DNA from: Acidimicrobiales bacterium
Lineage (GTDB): Bacteria > Actinomycetota > Acidimicrobiia > Acidimicrobiales > SZUA-35
Assembly (NCBI GenBank): GCA_041394265.1
Contig: JAWKIO010000005.1
Span: 2,914,001 to 2,978,000 of the forward strand
DNA length: 64,000 nt
Direction: 5' to 3'
In this document: positions 42,024-53,750 of the stretch, piece after piece
Numbering within the stretch: position 1 is the first letter of the stretch
Layout: each line of letters begins with the position of its first letter
The notes under the pieces: generated by a model
Told to the model about the DNA's origin: nothing
Database searches by the model: none
What the model saw: the letters and a program-made list of their open reading frames with translations, nothing else
Made by a program: the position numbers and the translations under genes

Positions 42024-42204
42024 GCTGGTCAGACGATCCCGACGCTCAACGAGTTCCCCGACAACCAAAGACTCCCGCCGGGCACACGGATCTTCGCTCT
42101 CATTGACACGAAGATGCTCGTATCGGCGATTGATCAAGCGCCATGCTTCAGAGTCCTGTCCATTGCCGCCGGCCGTGGGATGCCCGGCACTCATTGCCTG
42201 AGCG

Positions 42205-42747
42205 TCAATCGTCGACCGCCACCGGACTCGGTTTCGGTCCACCCAACAGACCGGTGTCGCTGGCGATTGCCGGCCGTGGCGGATCGAACCGGCCATCCAT
42301 GATTCGACGCTGCGCCAAGGGCTGAGCCAGGTCGATTGTCACGGTGTAGGCGACCGCCATCGCCTTGCAGGCCGAACCATCGTTGTTGTCAGGGACACGC
42401 ACGCGTACCACCACAGCATCGTCGGTTTCGACCAGGCCGACGTCAATATCGTCACGATCGAGCTTGATCGGGCATGCCGGATCAGTCACCGAAACCTCGA
42501 ACGATGCGGCATCGGCAGCCGGTTCACCGACGACGACCCAGTCAGCATCAACATCGCCCCTCATGGTCCCGGTGAGTACCCACGTCGCGCCCGCTGCGAC
42601 AACGGCCGCCAGCCCAACGCCCAGCGACCGGACAGCGAACGCTGAAGGAGCCGCCGAGCCAGATGCCATGGCCGAACCATCGGCCGAACGCATCCCCGGA
42701 TGAGGCAACGCCATCGCTGGAGCATCCCCGAGTGCCGATCGCAGCAT
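42205..42747 (-). CDS. Secreted or membrane-anchored protein of unknown function
   Basis: About 180 residues. A hydrophobic segment (FAVRSLGVGLAAVVAAGATWVLTG) anchors or exports it, followed by a domain with two Cys (DPACPIKLDRDDIDVGLVE, GSACKAMAVAYTVTIDL) and the closing pattern AQPLAQRRIMDGRFD. A similar PLGxRxxxDG ending occurs in other actinobacterial surface proteins. The start is uncertain among several ATGs between 42660 and 42810; palindromic DNA overlaps the upstream candidates, so 42747 is a compromise. Confidence 0.6.
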   Translation of the reverse strand: MLRSALGDAPAMALPHPGMRSADGSAMASGSAAPSAFAVRSLGVGLAAVVAAGATWVLTGTMRGDVDADWVVVGEPAADAASFEVSVTDPACPIKLDRDDIDVGLVETDDAVVVRVRVPDNNDGSACKAMAVAYTVTIDLAQPLAQRRIMDGRFDPPRPAIASDTGLLGGPKPSPVAVDD

Positions 42748-42872
42748 GCATGACGAACGCGCCTGATCGCCGCGATCAGGAGTCGTGCATCCGCGGATGC
42801 ATTTCGTCACATTGAGCGACCACCGACCTTGGACTGGTCACGTTCAGCGCATTAAATCCATCCGCGGACGCA
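42691..42872. repeat. Cluster of short palindromes
   Basis: Within 180 bp lie CATCCCCGGATG (42691-42702), CCTGATCGCCGCGATCAGG (42762-42780, 9-bp arms), TGCATCCGCGGATGCA (42786-42801, perfect) and CATCCGCGGACG (42861-42872). Three share a CATCC-NN-GGAtG core. They sit at the 5' end of the gene at 42205-42747 and could be operators for it. Confidence 0.55.
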
Positions 42873-43143
42873 TCTGAAGCCCGCCGATCGCTGGCAACCG
42901 GTCGTCACTGACGTCAGCCTCCACGTCTCGAGCACCGACGTGACGTCCAGTTGCCCGGCCGCAGCGACGTCCCCAACCACTCGCTGAGCGGAACGCCAGG
43001 AGCATCGCCAAACGCCGGAATGAGGACACCCTGGCTCGTCAGATCGCCATGTCATCGTGTCAGTGAAACGAAGATGCAATCTGGCGCTTTGATCACAGTG
43101 AACGTTGCTTGCATAAGAGACGCCGAGCAGGCAGTCTCGCATC
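42873..43143. other. No gene seen
   Basis: With the palindrome cluster before it, this forms a stretch of more than 300 bases (42811-43143) without a convincing gene. The open frames here have no recognisable domain, start signal or consistent codon bias. It is the divergent region between the secreted-protein gene at 42205-42747 and the gene at 43144. Confidence 0.5.
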
Positions 43144-43602
43144 ATGACTGACGATGCCGAGACGATGACTGTGCGGCCCTGGCATCGCCAGTTCTACCTG
43201 CGACGCGGCGCATCCGAATGGAAATCAGACCAAGTCTCCGATGCCGGATACAAGGCAGGAGTCGAGGCGATTGAGGGCTTCGTCTACGTCGGCACGACGA
43301 TGTTCGGCTCCCCGACTCGGTTGTCGATCCGCACGCACTCGTCCGATCCCGGGCCGCCACAGTCGGCGGACCGATCAGCGGAGGTCACCATCACCGGTGC
43401 TGGGAACCTCGCCGTGTTGAACTGGGATCCAGGGGAACCGTGCGTTGGAGAAGTTGAGTTGCCTGACGGTCCGGTCTGCGCCCGAGTAAGCTGGCACGGC
43501 ACCAAACAGGCAGCTGCGCATGAAGACTGCGAAGTCGGCGGCGAACGTTCGTCGCCGGAGTATCTCGTGCTCGACGTTTGGCCATCGGCGGAGCACGAGT
43601 GA
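43144..43602 (+). CDS. Uncharacterised small protein
   Basis: A 152-residue soluble protein with no signal peptide or membrane segment. It begins with a compact region (VRPWHRQFYLRRGASEWKS ... GYKAGVEAIEGFVYVGTTMFG) and continues beta-rich (AEVTITGAGNLAVLNWDPG). Two Cys lie in PCVGEVELPDGPVCARVSW. I do not recognise it. Alternating hydrophobic strands and sensible codon use support a real gene; the ATG at 43144 is the first in frame. Confidence 0.55.
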   Translation: MTDDAETMTVRPWHRQFYLRRGASEWKSDQVSDAGYKAGVEAIEGFVYVGTTMFGSPTRLSIRTHSSDPGPPQSADRSAEVTITGAGNLAVLNWDPGEPCVGEVELPDGPVCARVSWHGTKQAAAHEDCEVGGERSSPEYLVLDVWPSAEHE

Positions 43603-43845
43603 CCAAACGTGGTGCCCCATATCGCTCACCGGGTGAAGCTGCTTGACCTGTCCCTGATCGCCGGATCGAGGGCTGCGTCGACCACGAGTCGGGCGCGATG
43701 GTTCAGCGCAGGGCGATAACGCCCGATACTGAAGACGTGCGCTCGATGATCACAATCGCACGGCAGCAATGCTTGCCACTGCTGCACCAGCGATCCGCCG
43801 CGTCGAGGACCGCTCGCTGCGCACCGCTGGCTGCCCTCGAATCTG

Positions 43846-44562
43846 GTGACGCCGATGACTTCTGAACGATCGGTCGAGTTCGGCCCCGCCTGCCAGTCAC
43901 CGAACCCGATCCAACGGTGGGAAGCCGGACACCCATACCTCGCCCGTCTGTTCGCCGCGTGGTGGCTGTTCGGATGGCCAGCGATCGGGTTCCTCGGTGC
44001 GTCGACCGGTTTCCAATGCTTCGCTGCCGGTTTCGGAGCTCTCGCTGCAAAGTACGCACTCTCGTCCGCCAGCCGCCCCGCTCATCTAGACCGCCGTTCG
44101 CGTCTCGTGCGGTACGTGTCGTGGCCGACATGGCTTCCAGGCAGCCATCCCGATCCCGACGTGGCTGTCTCGTCTCCGGCCGAAACGGCATCAACTTCGA
44201 CACGCGGACCGATCGGGGCCTCACCGAATCCGCTGCAGCGGCTCTCTGTCGTGAGCCCGTTCGGAAGCTACCTGCTGGGAATGGCCATCATCCTTGCTCC
44301 CTACGCAGTCGTGGGACTTGTCGGTGGCGCGTCGATCGGCCTTCTCGCCATCGCGATGTCGTTCGGCACGCTTGTGAGTGTTCCGATGGTCGTTCGACAT
44401 CCGCTTTGGCGGATGACCCGGAACGAACGGTTCGATCGAGAGTTCGTCTACCTTGCTTGGCCGAAGCGATTCCCTGGATACCGCGATCATGAGACGTTGG
44501 TGTCTCGCGAACACCGTCGCCGCGCCAGCCTCGCGGACGAACCCCAACCGTCCAGAAAGTGA
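43846..44562 (+). CDS. Membrane protein with internal duplication
   Basis: About 238 residues built from two similar halves. Half one: PNPIQRWEAGHPYLARLF, two membrane segments, then RLVRYVSWPTWLPG. Half two: PNPLQRLSVVSPFGSYLL, two membrane segments, then REFVYLAWPKRFPG. Each half is about 110 residues. This repeat of PNPxQR and (V/L)xWPxxxPG is the main evidence that the gene is real. The start is GTG 43846 or ATG 43855. Function unknown. Confidence 0.65.
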   Translation: MTPMTSERSVEFGPACQSPNPIQRWEAGHPYLARLFAAWWLFGWPAIGFLGASTGFQCFAAGFGALAAKYALSSASRPAHLDRRSRLVRYVSWPTWLPGSHPDPDVAVSSPAETASTSTRGPIGASPNPLQRLSVVSPFGSYLLGMAIILAPYAVVGLVGGASIGLLAIAMSFGTLVSVPMVVRHPLWRMTRNERFDREFVYLAWPKRFPGYRDHETLVSREHRRRASLADEPQPSRK

Positions 44563-44925
44563 GCGCCACGGGACCACCAGCGTCATCGACATTGGATCGG
44601 GTGCCATCGCGAACGTTGCCCGAGCGAGCAGCACAACCACCGCTGAACACCGCGGACCACGGAGCCCAGCCGAGCGAGATCGGCGAAAACGCAGACGACG
44701 AAACACCCCCAAACCCCGCCGATCCAGGCCAGGAGTCCATCCCAGATCGCCGGGAGGATGACGCATTTGCGGTGATGGCGTCGCGTCGCTGTGTCAAGCC
44801 CAGTGTGGTGCAGCGTCCTCCAGTCGTCGAGCTTCCGTGCCGATGCTTCGACGGTGGGTTCGCCGTTCCTTGAGTCTGGACAGCTTCATTCCGGTTCGTA
44901 CGTGTTCGTCCGGCCGGAGGTGAGG
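44563..44925. other. No confident gene seen
   Basis: A 363-base stretch. A Pro/Glu-rich frame begins with a GTG overlapping the preceding stop (44559-44873) but has no recognisable fold and low-complexity composition, so it is not called. The upstream extension of the next gene also lies here without support. Confidence 0.45.
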
Positions 44926-45495
44926 ATGGAGGACGACCAGCTTCTCGAGCTACTCGGGCTCGGCGCCTACCAGCCAACAAGTGTGCTCGTAGAACGCCAG
45001 CGATACGTCGTGATCGGGAACTCGCCCGATTGGACCGTCGTCGGGGACGATTGGGAGTGGGCGAAGTTCCACTCTCCATCTGTGGCCACCGTGCTCAGCC
45101 GACTGGTGAACTCGGCCGAAGAAGTGTTTCTCTGCTCGCTCCCCGACACCGACGCCGGCTTCGAGTTCTTCTACTGGCGTGACGGCATGCTGGTCCGGTC
45201 CTTCGAGAAGGTCTCCCACGATTGGGGACGGTCCTACGTCGTGGCGGAGATCGGCGCCAGGCTCTCAGCCGAGACCGAACCGATCGACATGCCAGCGGAC
45301 GAGGCTGCCGAGCGGGTTTGGGCTATCGCCCGGTCACTCGACTTCGACCTGGCGGACTCGCTCGGCACTTACCGCGTGTTCGCCGGGCCATCGACAGAAC
45401 ATCACATTGAGCTCGGTGCCGGGCTGACCAACATGCCGCGCGAGATCTTCGGCAATCCGCGTCTCGGCCCCCATCTCGTGTGGCGAGGCGATTAG
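44926..45495 (+). CDS. Uncharacterised soluble protein
   Basis: A 189-residue acidic protein. It starts MEDDQLLELLGLG, with GGAGG a few bases before the ATG, and has an alpha/beta pattern with aromatic motifs (GDDWEWAKFHSPS, FEFFYWRDGMLVRSFEKVSHDWG) and a helical C-terminus (DEAAERVWAIARSLDFD). The general shape, a small acidic Trp-rich protein in an accessory region, recalls immunity-type proteins, but no toxin gene is next to it and no family is recognised. Confidence 0.6.
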   Translation: MEDDQLLELLGLGAYQPTSVLVERQRYVVIGNSPDWTVVGDDWEWAKFHSPSVATVLSRLVNSAEEVFLCSLPDTDAGFEFFYWRDGMLVRSFEKVSHDWGRSYVVAEIGARLSAETEPIDMPADEAAERVWAIARSLDFDLADSLGTYRVFAGPSTEHHIELGAGLTNMPREIFGNPRLGPHLVWRGD

Positions 45496-45811
45496 CGACT
45501 CCCTCCGCCGTTTTGCCAGCACGCTCAGCCAAGCATCCGGATCAACAGGAACCGGCCTCCGAGGTGGACAGCCTTCCATCGTTGCTCGAGAGCGAGCCGG
45601 CGGCACCTGACATCAGCGACTCGATGCTTCCGGACCGATCGCAATTCATCGGCCTCCCCGACGGCGGCGCCGCAACCTTCGGTCCGAGGCATTACGTCCA
45701 CAACCCGCTACGTCGCCCATGAGACGCGACGGCCAGAGTCGAACCATCGCCCCTGATCGCCGGCCGTGAGACGCAGCGCGAGGTGCGGCTGTCGGAAGTA
45801 GAGACCTCACT
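45496..45811. other. No gene seen
   Basis: A stretch of about 316 bases between an uncharacterised gene and the ParDE promoter. The only open frame (45480-45722) overlaps the preceding gene and encodes a Pro/Ser/Asp-rich chain without recognisable features, so it is not called. Confidence 0.5.
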
Positions 45812-45841
45812 CTTGGCAAAGTTTGCCAAGCTCCGTAGACT
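45812..45841 (+). promoter_or_regulatory. parDE promoter with autoregulatory palindrome
   Basis: CTTGGCAAAGTTTGCCAAG (45812-45830) is a perfect palindrome around a central G. It contains TTGGCA (45813-45818) as a -35 box, spaced exactly 17 bases from the -10 TAGACT (45836-45841), which ends 6 bases before the parD ATG. A repressor bound to the palindrome would cover the promoter, as expected for ParD or ParDE autoregulation. Confidence 0.75.
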
Positions 45842-45847
45842 CCTGAC

Positions 45848-46075
45848 ATGACCACGATGAACGTCTCACTCCCAGACGAACTCAAAAAGTTCGTCGACAC
45901 GCAGGTCAACGCCGGCGGCTACGGGTCAACCAGCGAATACGTACGAGACCTCATTCGCCGGGCACAAGACCGCGAACGCCTCCGATCCGCATTGCTCGAA
46001 GGAGCGTCATCGCCCGCCGCCGCCACCGCTGACGACTACCTCGACACCCTCAGAGCGCGCATCCCGAATACGTGA
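45848..46075 (+). CDS. parD: ParD/CopG-type antitoxin
   Basis: A 75-residue protein. NVSLPDELKKFVDTQVNAGGYGSTSEYVRDLIRRAQDRERL is a ribbon-helix-helix domain of the ParD class, which binds its own promoter. The C-terminal part (ATADDYLDTLRARI) would wrap the toxin. It starts 6 bases after a clear -10 box, so the message is leaderless. It overlaps the toxin start as GTGA. ParD neutralises ParE by direct binding. Confidence 0.9.
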   Translation: MTTMNVSLPDELKKFVDTQVNAGGYGSTSEYVRDLIRRAQDRERLRSALLEGASSPAAATADDYLDTLRARIPNT

Positions 46076-46416
46076 GCGTCCCAGCCCACATCTCACTGCG
46101 CCAACGCGCCATCGACGACGCCGACACCGCCTTCGACTACCTCCGAGCCCAGGCTCCTCCCGGTACCGCCGAGAACTTCGTCGACGACCTGGAACGAGCC
46201 TTCAGGCTTCTCGCCCGGCACCCGCTCACCGGGTCGATGCGGTTCGCGTTCGAACTCGACATCCCGAACCTGCGAACCTGGCCGCTCGCACGGTTCCCCT
46301 ACCTGATCTTTTACGTCGTCAGCGACGATCAGATCGACGTCTGGCGCATCTTGCATGCGAGCAGGGACGTTCCCGCCTCGCTCGCTGACGAGCAGCCAGA
46401 CCCCCTTCAGCAGTAG
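46072..46416 (+). CDS. parE: ParE/RelE-type toxin
   Basis: A 114-residue protein. ISLRQRAIDDADTAFDYLRAQAPPGTAENFVDDLERAFRLLARHPLTGS and LRTWPLARFPYLIFYVVSDDQIDVWRILHASRD match ParE toxins, with the final VWRILHASRD motif typical. ParE proteins inhibit DNA gyrase. The GTG start lies inside the antitoxin stop, so antitoxin is made first. Target is inferred from the family. Confidence 0.9.
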   Translation: MSVPAHISLRQRAIDDADTAFDYLRAQAPPGTAENFVDDLERAFRLLARHPLTGSMRFAFELDIPNLRTWPLARFPYLIFYVVSDDQIDVWRILHASRDVPASLADEQPDPLQQ

Positions 46417-46684
46417 CGACCTATCTGGATCGGACCGACACGACTATCCCCTACCGCTCACGGCCTCCGGCTCGAACAACACCCCTGAACGCCGAGTCGA
46501 TGAGGCGCTGCGAGTCGGTGCGGAGCGTAGACGCGACGGACTGTGGCCTGAACGACGTCTCGAGGTCCTCGCGCCGACCGGCACCGCTCCAAGAAGCCAG
46601 CTCGTTGATTCTCGGCTGTGGAGGCTGCTGATCCAGCGCCTCGGGCTGTCAGTCGCTGAGGCTTGTGGCCGCACGACTCGAAGA

Positions 46685-47227
46685 TCAGTTCCAGTCATTG
46701 CACTGAATTGCCTCCGCTTCACGAGGTGCGTAGACGCACTCTGCTGACGTGCCATCGTTGGCAACGAACTCGATGCCAATGGTTTCGACATCCATGCCCT
46801 CGACCACGAACATGACCAAAGTTCCATCGATCTGATAGCGCTCCACGTGCTCCGACTCAACCGACGTCAGCAGCTTGGACGAAGCGGCGCCGATGACAGC
46901 CTCGCTCGCCACGACCACGCTGAACGAGGCGAACATGACACTCTGAAAGCTCAGCGACTCGCCTTCCCATAAGTCGCATGGGAACTTGTCTTCAAACTCT
47001 CCGGTGAACTCGCAGCTGCTCCCGAGTCCAACACCCTCAATTCTGTACTCCAAGCCAGACAACGGGGACGCAGCACGGCTCGGAATAGTGCTGAGCGTCG
47101 AGGCCGTCGAGCCTCCACCTGTACCGAACGTCGCCTCAGGGGCAGAACCACAAGCGGCGATCACAAGGGTGAGCGCGATCAAAGCTGCCAATGACTGCCG
47201 GCGAGCGAACCGCAGTCGAAGTGTCAC
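46685..47227 (-). CDS. Predicted lipoprotein of unknown function
   Basis: A 180-residue protein. The GTG at 47227 has AGGGG 6 bases upstream and begins a signal peptide (RRQSLAALIALTLVIAAC) with the lipobox IAAC. After a Gly/Thr/Ser linker, a beta-rich domain with four Cys follows (GSSCEFTGEFEDKFPCDLWEGESLSF, SAECVYAPREAEAIQCND). This four-Cys layout suggests two disulfides. No family recognised. The 268 bases between it and parE hold no convincing gene. Confidence 0.7.
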   Translation of the reverse strand: MTLRLRFARRQSLAALIALTLVIAACGSAPEATFGTGGGSTASTLSTIPSRAASPLSGLEYRIEGVGLGSSCEFTGEFEDKFPCDLWEGESLSFQSVMFASFSVVVASEAVIGAASSKLLTSVESEHVERYQIDGTLVMFVVEGMDVETIGIEFVANDGTSAECVYAPREAEAIQCNDWN

Positions 47228-47571
47228 CCGTTTCCCCTCGGCGGGAACTGTTCGCCCACGACGCACCGACGCCGCCGTGTGCCTGTGAACGAACCGCCTC
47301 ATCACGCATCAACTTACTCGGCCAGCCAGAGGGTCTAGCCCATCGCCCATGCCGCTGCGCAACTCGCGCCCCCAGATCGGGCTCGACGATCGCCTGCCAC
47401 AGCACTCTCGGCAGCATGATCGCTCAGGTATCCGCTACCGCTCACCCCTCAAAGTGCCGAAGAGCGCCCCTGATCGGCCGGGAAGATGACGAGCTGTCTC
47501 GGCCGGATCGGTGAACGTGGCGAGTTAGTCGAGGAGCACATCATGGTGGTCTTGCGTGCCAGACTTCGTCG
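47228..47571. other. No gene seen
   Basis: A 344-base divergent gap between the lipoprotein and the methyltransferase gene. Open frames on both strands are short and without domain features. No clear operator or hairpin was found. Confidence 0.5.
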
Positions 47572-48177
47572 ATGCAGCCGCTCATCTGGTCGAGTCGCCT
47601 TGCTCGCAGTGTCACCCTGCTCGTGTCCGCGTGGTTGGTCTCGATCGAGCTCGGAAGCTCGCGCACGGCGTCGAAGAACGCCGCTGCACACAGCAACACT
47701 GGCGAGACCGTCGTCGACACCGCCACCGGCCGTCTGTTCGACACCACGGCGCTGATCCACCTGCTGACCGGACTCCTCGCATCCCTTCTCCTCCCATCAC
47801 GATCGATACGAGCGCGGCGGACCGTGTTCGGTCTCGGCCTGGCCCTGCTGATCGGAGCAGGAGCACTCAGCAACTGGGCCCGCCGCCATCTCGGACGTTT
47901 CCATCGAGATGACCTCACCGTGCACGACGACCACTCGCTCGTCGACAGTGGCCCCTACGGGTCCATCCGACACCCGCTCTACCTGGCCACGGCGTCAGCC
48001 CTCGTCGGCGCCGGCGCCGTTCTCGGCAACTGGGTCAGCGTTGCCACGGCGGGACTTCCGACCGCCGCCCTCGTTCGTCGGATCGCCGTCGAGGAGTCCA
48101 TGTTGGAGCGCCACCTGGGTACCAGCTACGTGGCCTACCAAGCCCGCACCAAGCGGCTCGTTCCGGGCATCTGGTAG
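47572..48177 (+). CDS. Isoprenylcysteine carboxyl methyltransferase-like membrane protein
   Basis: A 201-residue polytopic protein. The C-terminal half carries the ICMT/PEMT signature: DHSLVDSGPYGSIRHPLYLATASALVGAGAVLG, then RIAVEESMLERHLGTSYVAYQARTKRLVPGIW, with the Glu-Glu and the final RLVPGIW that close the SAM-binding pocket. Bacterial members methylate lipids or small substrates; none is known here. Three or four membrane helices are predicted. Confidence 0.85.
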   Translation: MQPLIWSSRLARSVTLLVSAWLVSIELGSSRTASKNAAAHSNTGETVVDTATGRLFDTTALIHLLTGLLASLLLPSRSIRARRTVFGLGLALLIGAGALSNWARRHLGRFHRDDLTVHDDHSLVDSGPYGSIRHPLYLATASALVGAGAVLGNWVSVATAGLPTAALVRRIAVEESMLERHLGTSYVAYQARTKRLVPGIW

Positions 48178-48266
48178 GCCAGCGCCGAGGCGCAGCACCC
48201 CGTAGAACTCAGCGCCCATGCCCCTGCTACCTCCACCAGGGCTGCAGCGAACGTTTTCCTTTTCAA

Positions 48267-48288
48267 TCGAACATGTGTTCGATATGGT
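48267..48288 (+). promoter_or_regulatory. SOS (LexA) box and -10 of dnaE2
   Basis: TCGAAC-ATGT-GTTCGA (48267-48282) has perfect 6-bp arms matching the LexA operator. TATGGT (48283-48288) follows immediately as the -10 box, ending 6 bases before the dnaE2 ATG. The layout is the same as at imuA. LexA would block the promoter until DNA damage. Confidence 0.9.
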
Positions 48289-48294
48289 GCCGGG

Positions 48295-51825
<3,531 letters not shown>

Positions 51826-51882
51826 CCACTTCCATGACCGCGGGACTTTCGCCGGCAGAGGCTCGCCAGTAGCGTCCGCCTG

Positions 51883-53076
51883 GTGACCACTGGCTCCGCG
51901 ACGACCATCCCGGCCCGCTCGGCCGACCAGCTCGACAGTGCCCGAGGGTGGTGGGTCGTTGCGGCCGCGGTCACCTCGATGTTCGCCGTGTTCGGCGTCG
52001 GCTACAGCTTCGGCACCTTCTTCAAGCCGATGGCCGACGACTTCGACGCCGGGTCCGGGGCCACCGCCCTCGTGTTCAGCATCACGATCGCCCTGTCGTT
52101 CCTGCTCGCGCCGGTCACCGGCAAGCTGGCCGACCGCTTCGGTCCACGCCCGGTGCTGTGGCTCGGAGCGACATCGATCCTCGCCGGCCTGCTGGCAACG
52201 GCGGCCACACCGAACCTCTACCTCGGCTACGTGACCTACGGCGTCGGCGTCGGTCTCGCCATCGCCTGCGGCTACGTGCCGATGGTGGCGACGGTCGGCG
52301 GCTGGTTCGAGCGTCGCCGGGCAATGGCGATGGGCATGGCGGTCGCGGGGATCGGGCTGGGCACGCTGGTCGGCGCGCCGCTGTCGGCCCGCCTCATCGG
52401 CGCCACGTCGTGGCGCACCACGTTCGTGATCTACGCCTGCGGGTGCGCCGGGCTGTTGCTCTTGGCATCGATTCCGGCTCGGTTCGGGCCGGCGGCGGTG
52501 CCGTCCTCGTCGCCCCGGTCCATTCGCGAACTCTTCCGTTTGCGTGACTTCCGACTGCTCTATCTGTCGAGCCTGTCCGTCACGTTCGGATTGTTCGTGC
52601 CGTTCGTGTTCCTCGCCAAGTACGCCGACGAGCGAGACATCGGTTCGGTCGCCGCTGCCAGCCTGGTGGGGTTGATCGGCGGTTCGAGTGTGGTCGGCCG
52701 GCTCGGGCTCGGCGGCATGGCCGATCGGCTCGGCCCGATGCGGTTGTACCGCTTCTCGTTCGTGGTCATGGCACTGAGCCATCTCATCTGGTTCGCCGCC
52801 GGTTCGAGCTTCGCCCTCCTGGCGACCTACGCCATCATCCTGGGCCTGGGCTACGGCGGCTTCATCGCCATCTCGCCGGCCGTGGTCGCCAGCCGATTCG
52901 GCCTCGACAACCTCGGTGGCACGCTGGGCACGCTCTACACCTCGGCGGCGTTCGGCAGCCTGTGCGGCCCACCGATTGCCGGTCTGCTCATCGACGGACC
53001 CGGCTACGGCACGGCGATCCTGGCGGCTGCTGCGATCAGCGGGGTGGGAGCGTTGGTGCTCACTCGGATCCCCTAA
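51883..53076 (+). CDS. MFS transporter, oxalate/formate or monocarboxylate type
   Basis: A 397-residue protein with 12 membrane segments. WWVVAAAVTSMFAVFGVGYSFGTFFKPMADDF and GKLADRFGPRPVLWLGA are typical of the OFA/MCT group, as is the repeat in the second half (GGMADRLGPMRLYRFSFV). Substrate would be a small organic anion. A TAGCGT box ends 7 bases before the GTG start, giving a leaderless message. It follows dnaE2 by 57 bp but has its own promoter. Confidence 0.88.
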   Translation: MTTGSATTIPARSADQLDSARGWWVVAAAVTSMFAVFGVGYSFGTFFKPMADDFDAGSGATALVFSITIALSFLLAPVTGKLADRFGPRPVLWLGATSILAGLLATAATPNLYLGYVTYGVGVGLAIACGYVPMVATVGGWFERRRAMAMGMAVAGIGLGTLVGAPLSARLIGATSWRTTFVIYACGCAGLLLLASIPARFGPAAVPSSSPRSIRELFRLRDFRLLYLSSLSVTFGLFVPFVFLAKYADERDIGSVAAASLVGLIGGSSVVGRLGLGGMADRLGPMRLYRFSFVVMALSHLIWFAAGSSFALLATYAIILGLGYGGFIAISPAVVASRFGLDNLGGTLGTLYTSAAFGSLCGPPIAGLLIDGPGYGTAILAAAAISGVGALVLTRIP

Positions 53077-53179
53077 CCCACCGATCAGCGTCCAGTGACC
53101 ACACGCGAGGCGGCGCGAACACCACCTCCCTCCGTGACCAGGTACCTTCTGTGTGGTCACACCAATGGGAGGGAACACC

Positions 53180-53728
53180 ATGAAGCACACCACTGGCCGA
53201 GCATCGTTGCTGGCAGGCATCGCCCTGATCGCCGCTGCGTGCGGAGGGTCGAGCGACAACGGCCTTGCTTCGACGGCCGAAACGGCGACCTCCACGACCG
53301 CGGCCGAGACGACTACCACCACCGCAGCCGCCGAGACCACCGAGACGACGGTCGAGGAGACCACCACCACCGTCGAGGAGACCACCACCACGGCCGCTCC
53401 GGCCGACACCGGTACCGACCCGTTCGAGGGCATGACCGATGCCGAGCGGGCTGCAGTGCTCGATCAGATGGGGCTCACCGAGGAGCAGCTGGCCCAATTC
53501 GAGTTGCTCCTCGATACCGATGCCGGCAAGCAGATCATGGCGCAGGGGATCGTCGACGCCACGAGCCTCACCAACGAGCAGGCGCTGTGCATCGTCGAGA
53601 ACGGCGACATCATCGGCCTGATGGTCGGGGTCACCGGCGGGTTGACCGAGCCCGACAGCGAACTCACCGCCTCGTTCCTGCGCACCCTCGATACCTGCGG
53701 CATCCCGCTCTCGGCCTTCGAGGGCTGA
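53180..53728 (+). CDS. Predicted lipoprotein with Thr/Glu-rich linker
   Basis: A 182-residue protein. The signal peptide ends in the lipobox IAAAC. A long Thr/Glu linker (STTAAETTTTTAAAETTETTVEE) leads to a C-terminal helical domain with DAERAAVLDQMGLTEEQLAQF and two Cys (EQALCIVENGDIIG, LDTCGIPL). The helical domain resembles the end of the lipoprotein at 13902-14663. GGGAGG precedes the ATG at 53180. Function unknown. Confidence 0.8.
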   Translation: MKHTTGRASLLAGIALIAAACGGSSDNGLASTAETATSTTAAETTTTTAAAETTETTVEETTTTVEETTTTAAPADTGTDPFEGMTDAERAAVLDQMGLTEEQLAQFELLLDTDAGKQIMAQGIVDATSLTNEQALCIVENGDIIGLMVGVTGGLTEPDSELTASFLRTLDTCGIPLSAFEG

Positions 53729-53750
53729 ACGGGCGCAGATCGAGTTGGTG

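Noticed and set aside
44559..44873. Open frame overlapping the stop of the duplicated membrane protein (GTGA)
   Set aside because: Overlap is attractive, but the sequence is Pro/Glu-rich with no fold or codon bias.
45480..45722. Short plus-strand frame before parD
   Set aside because: Overlaps the preceding gene and has no recognisable features.
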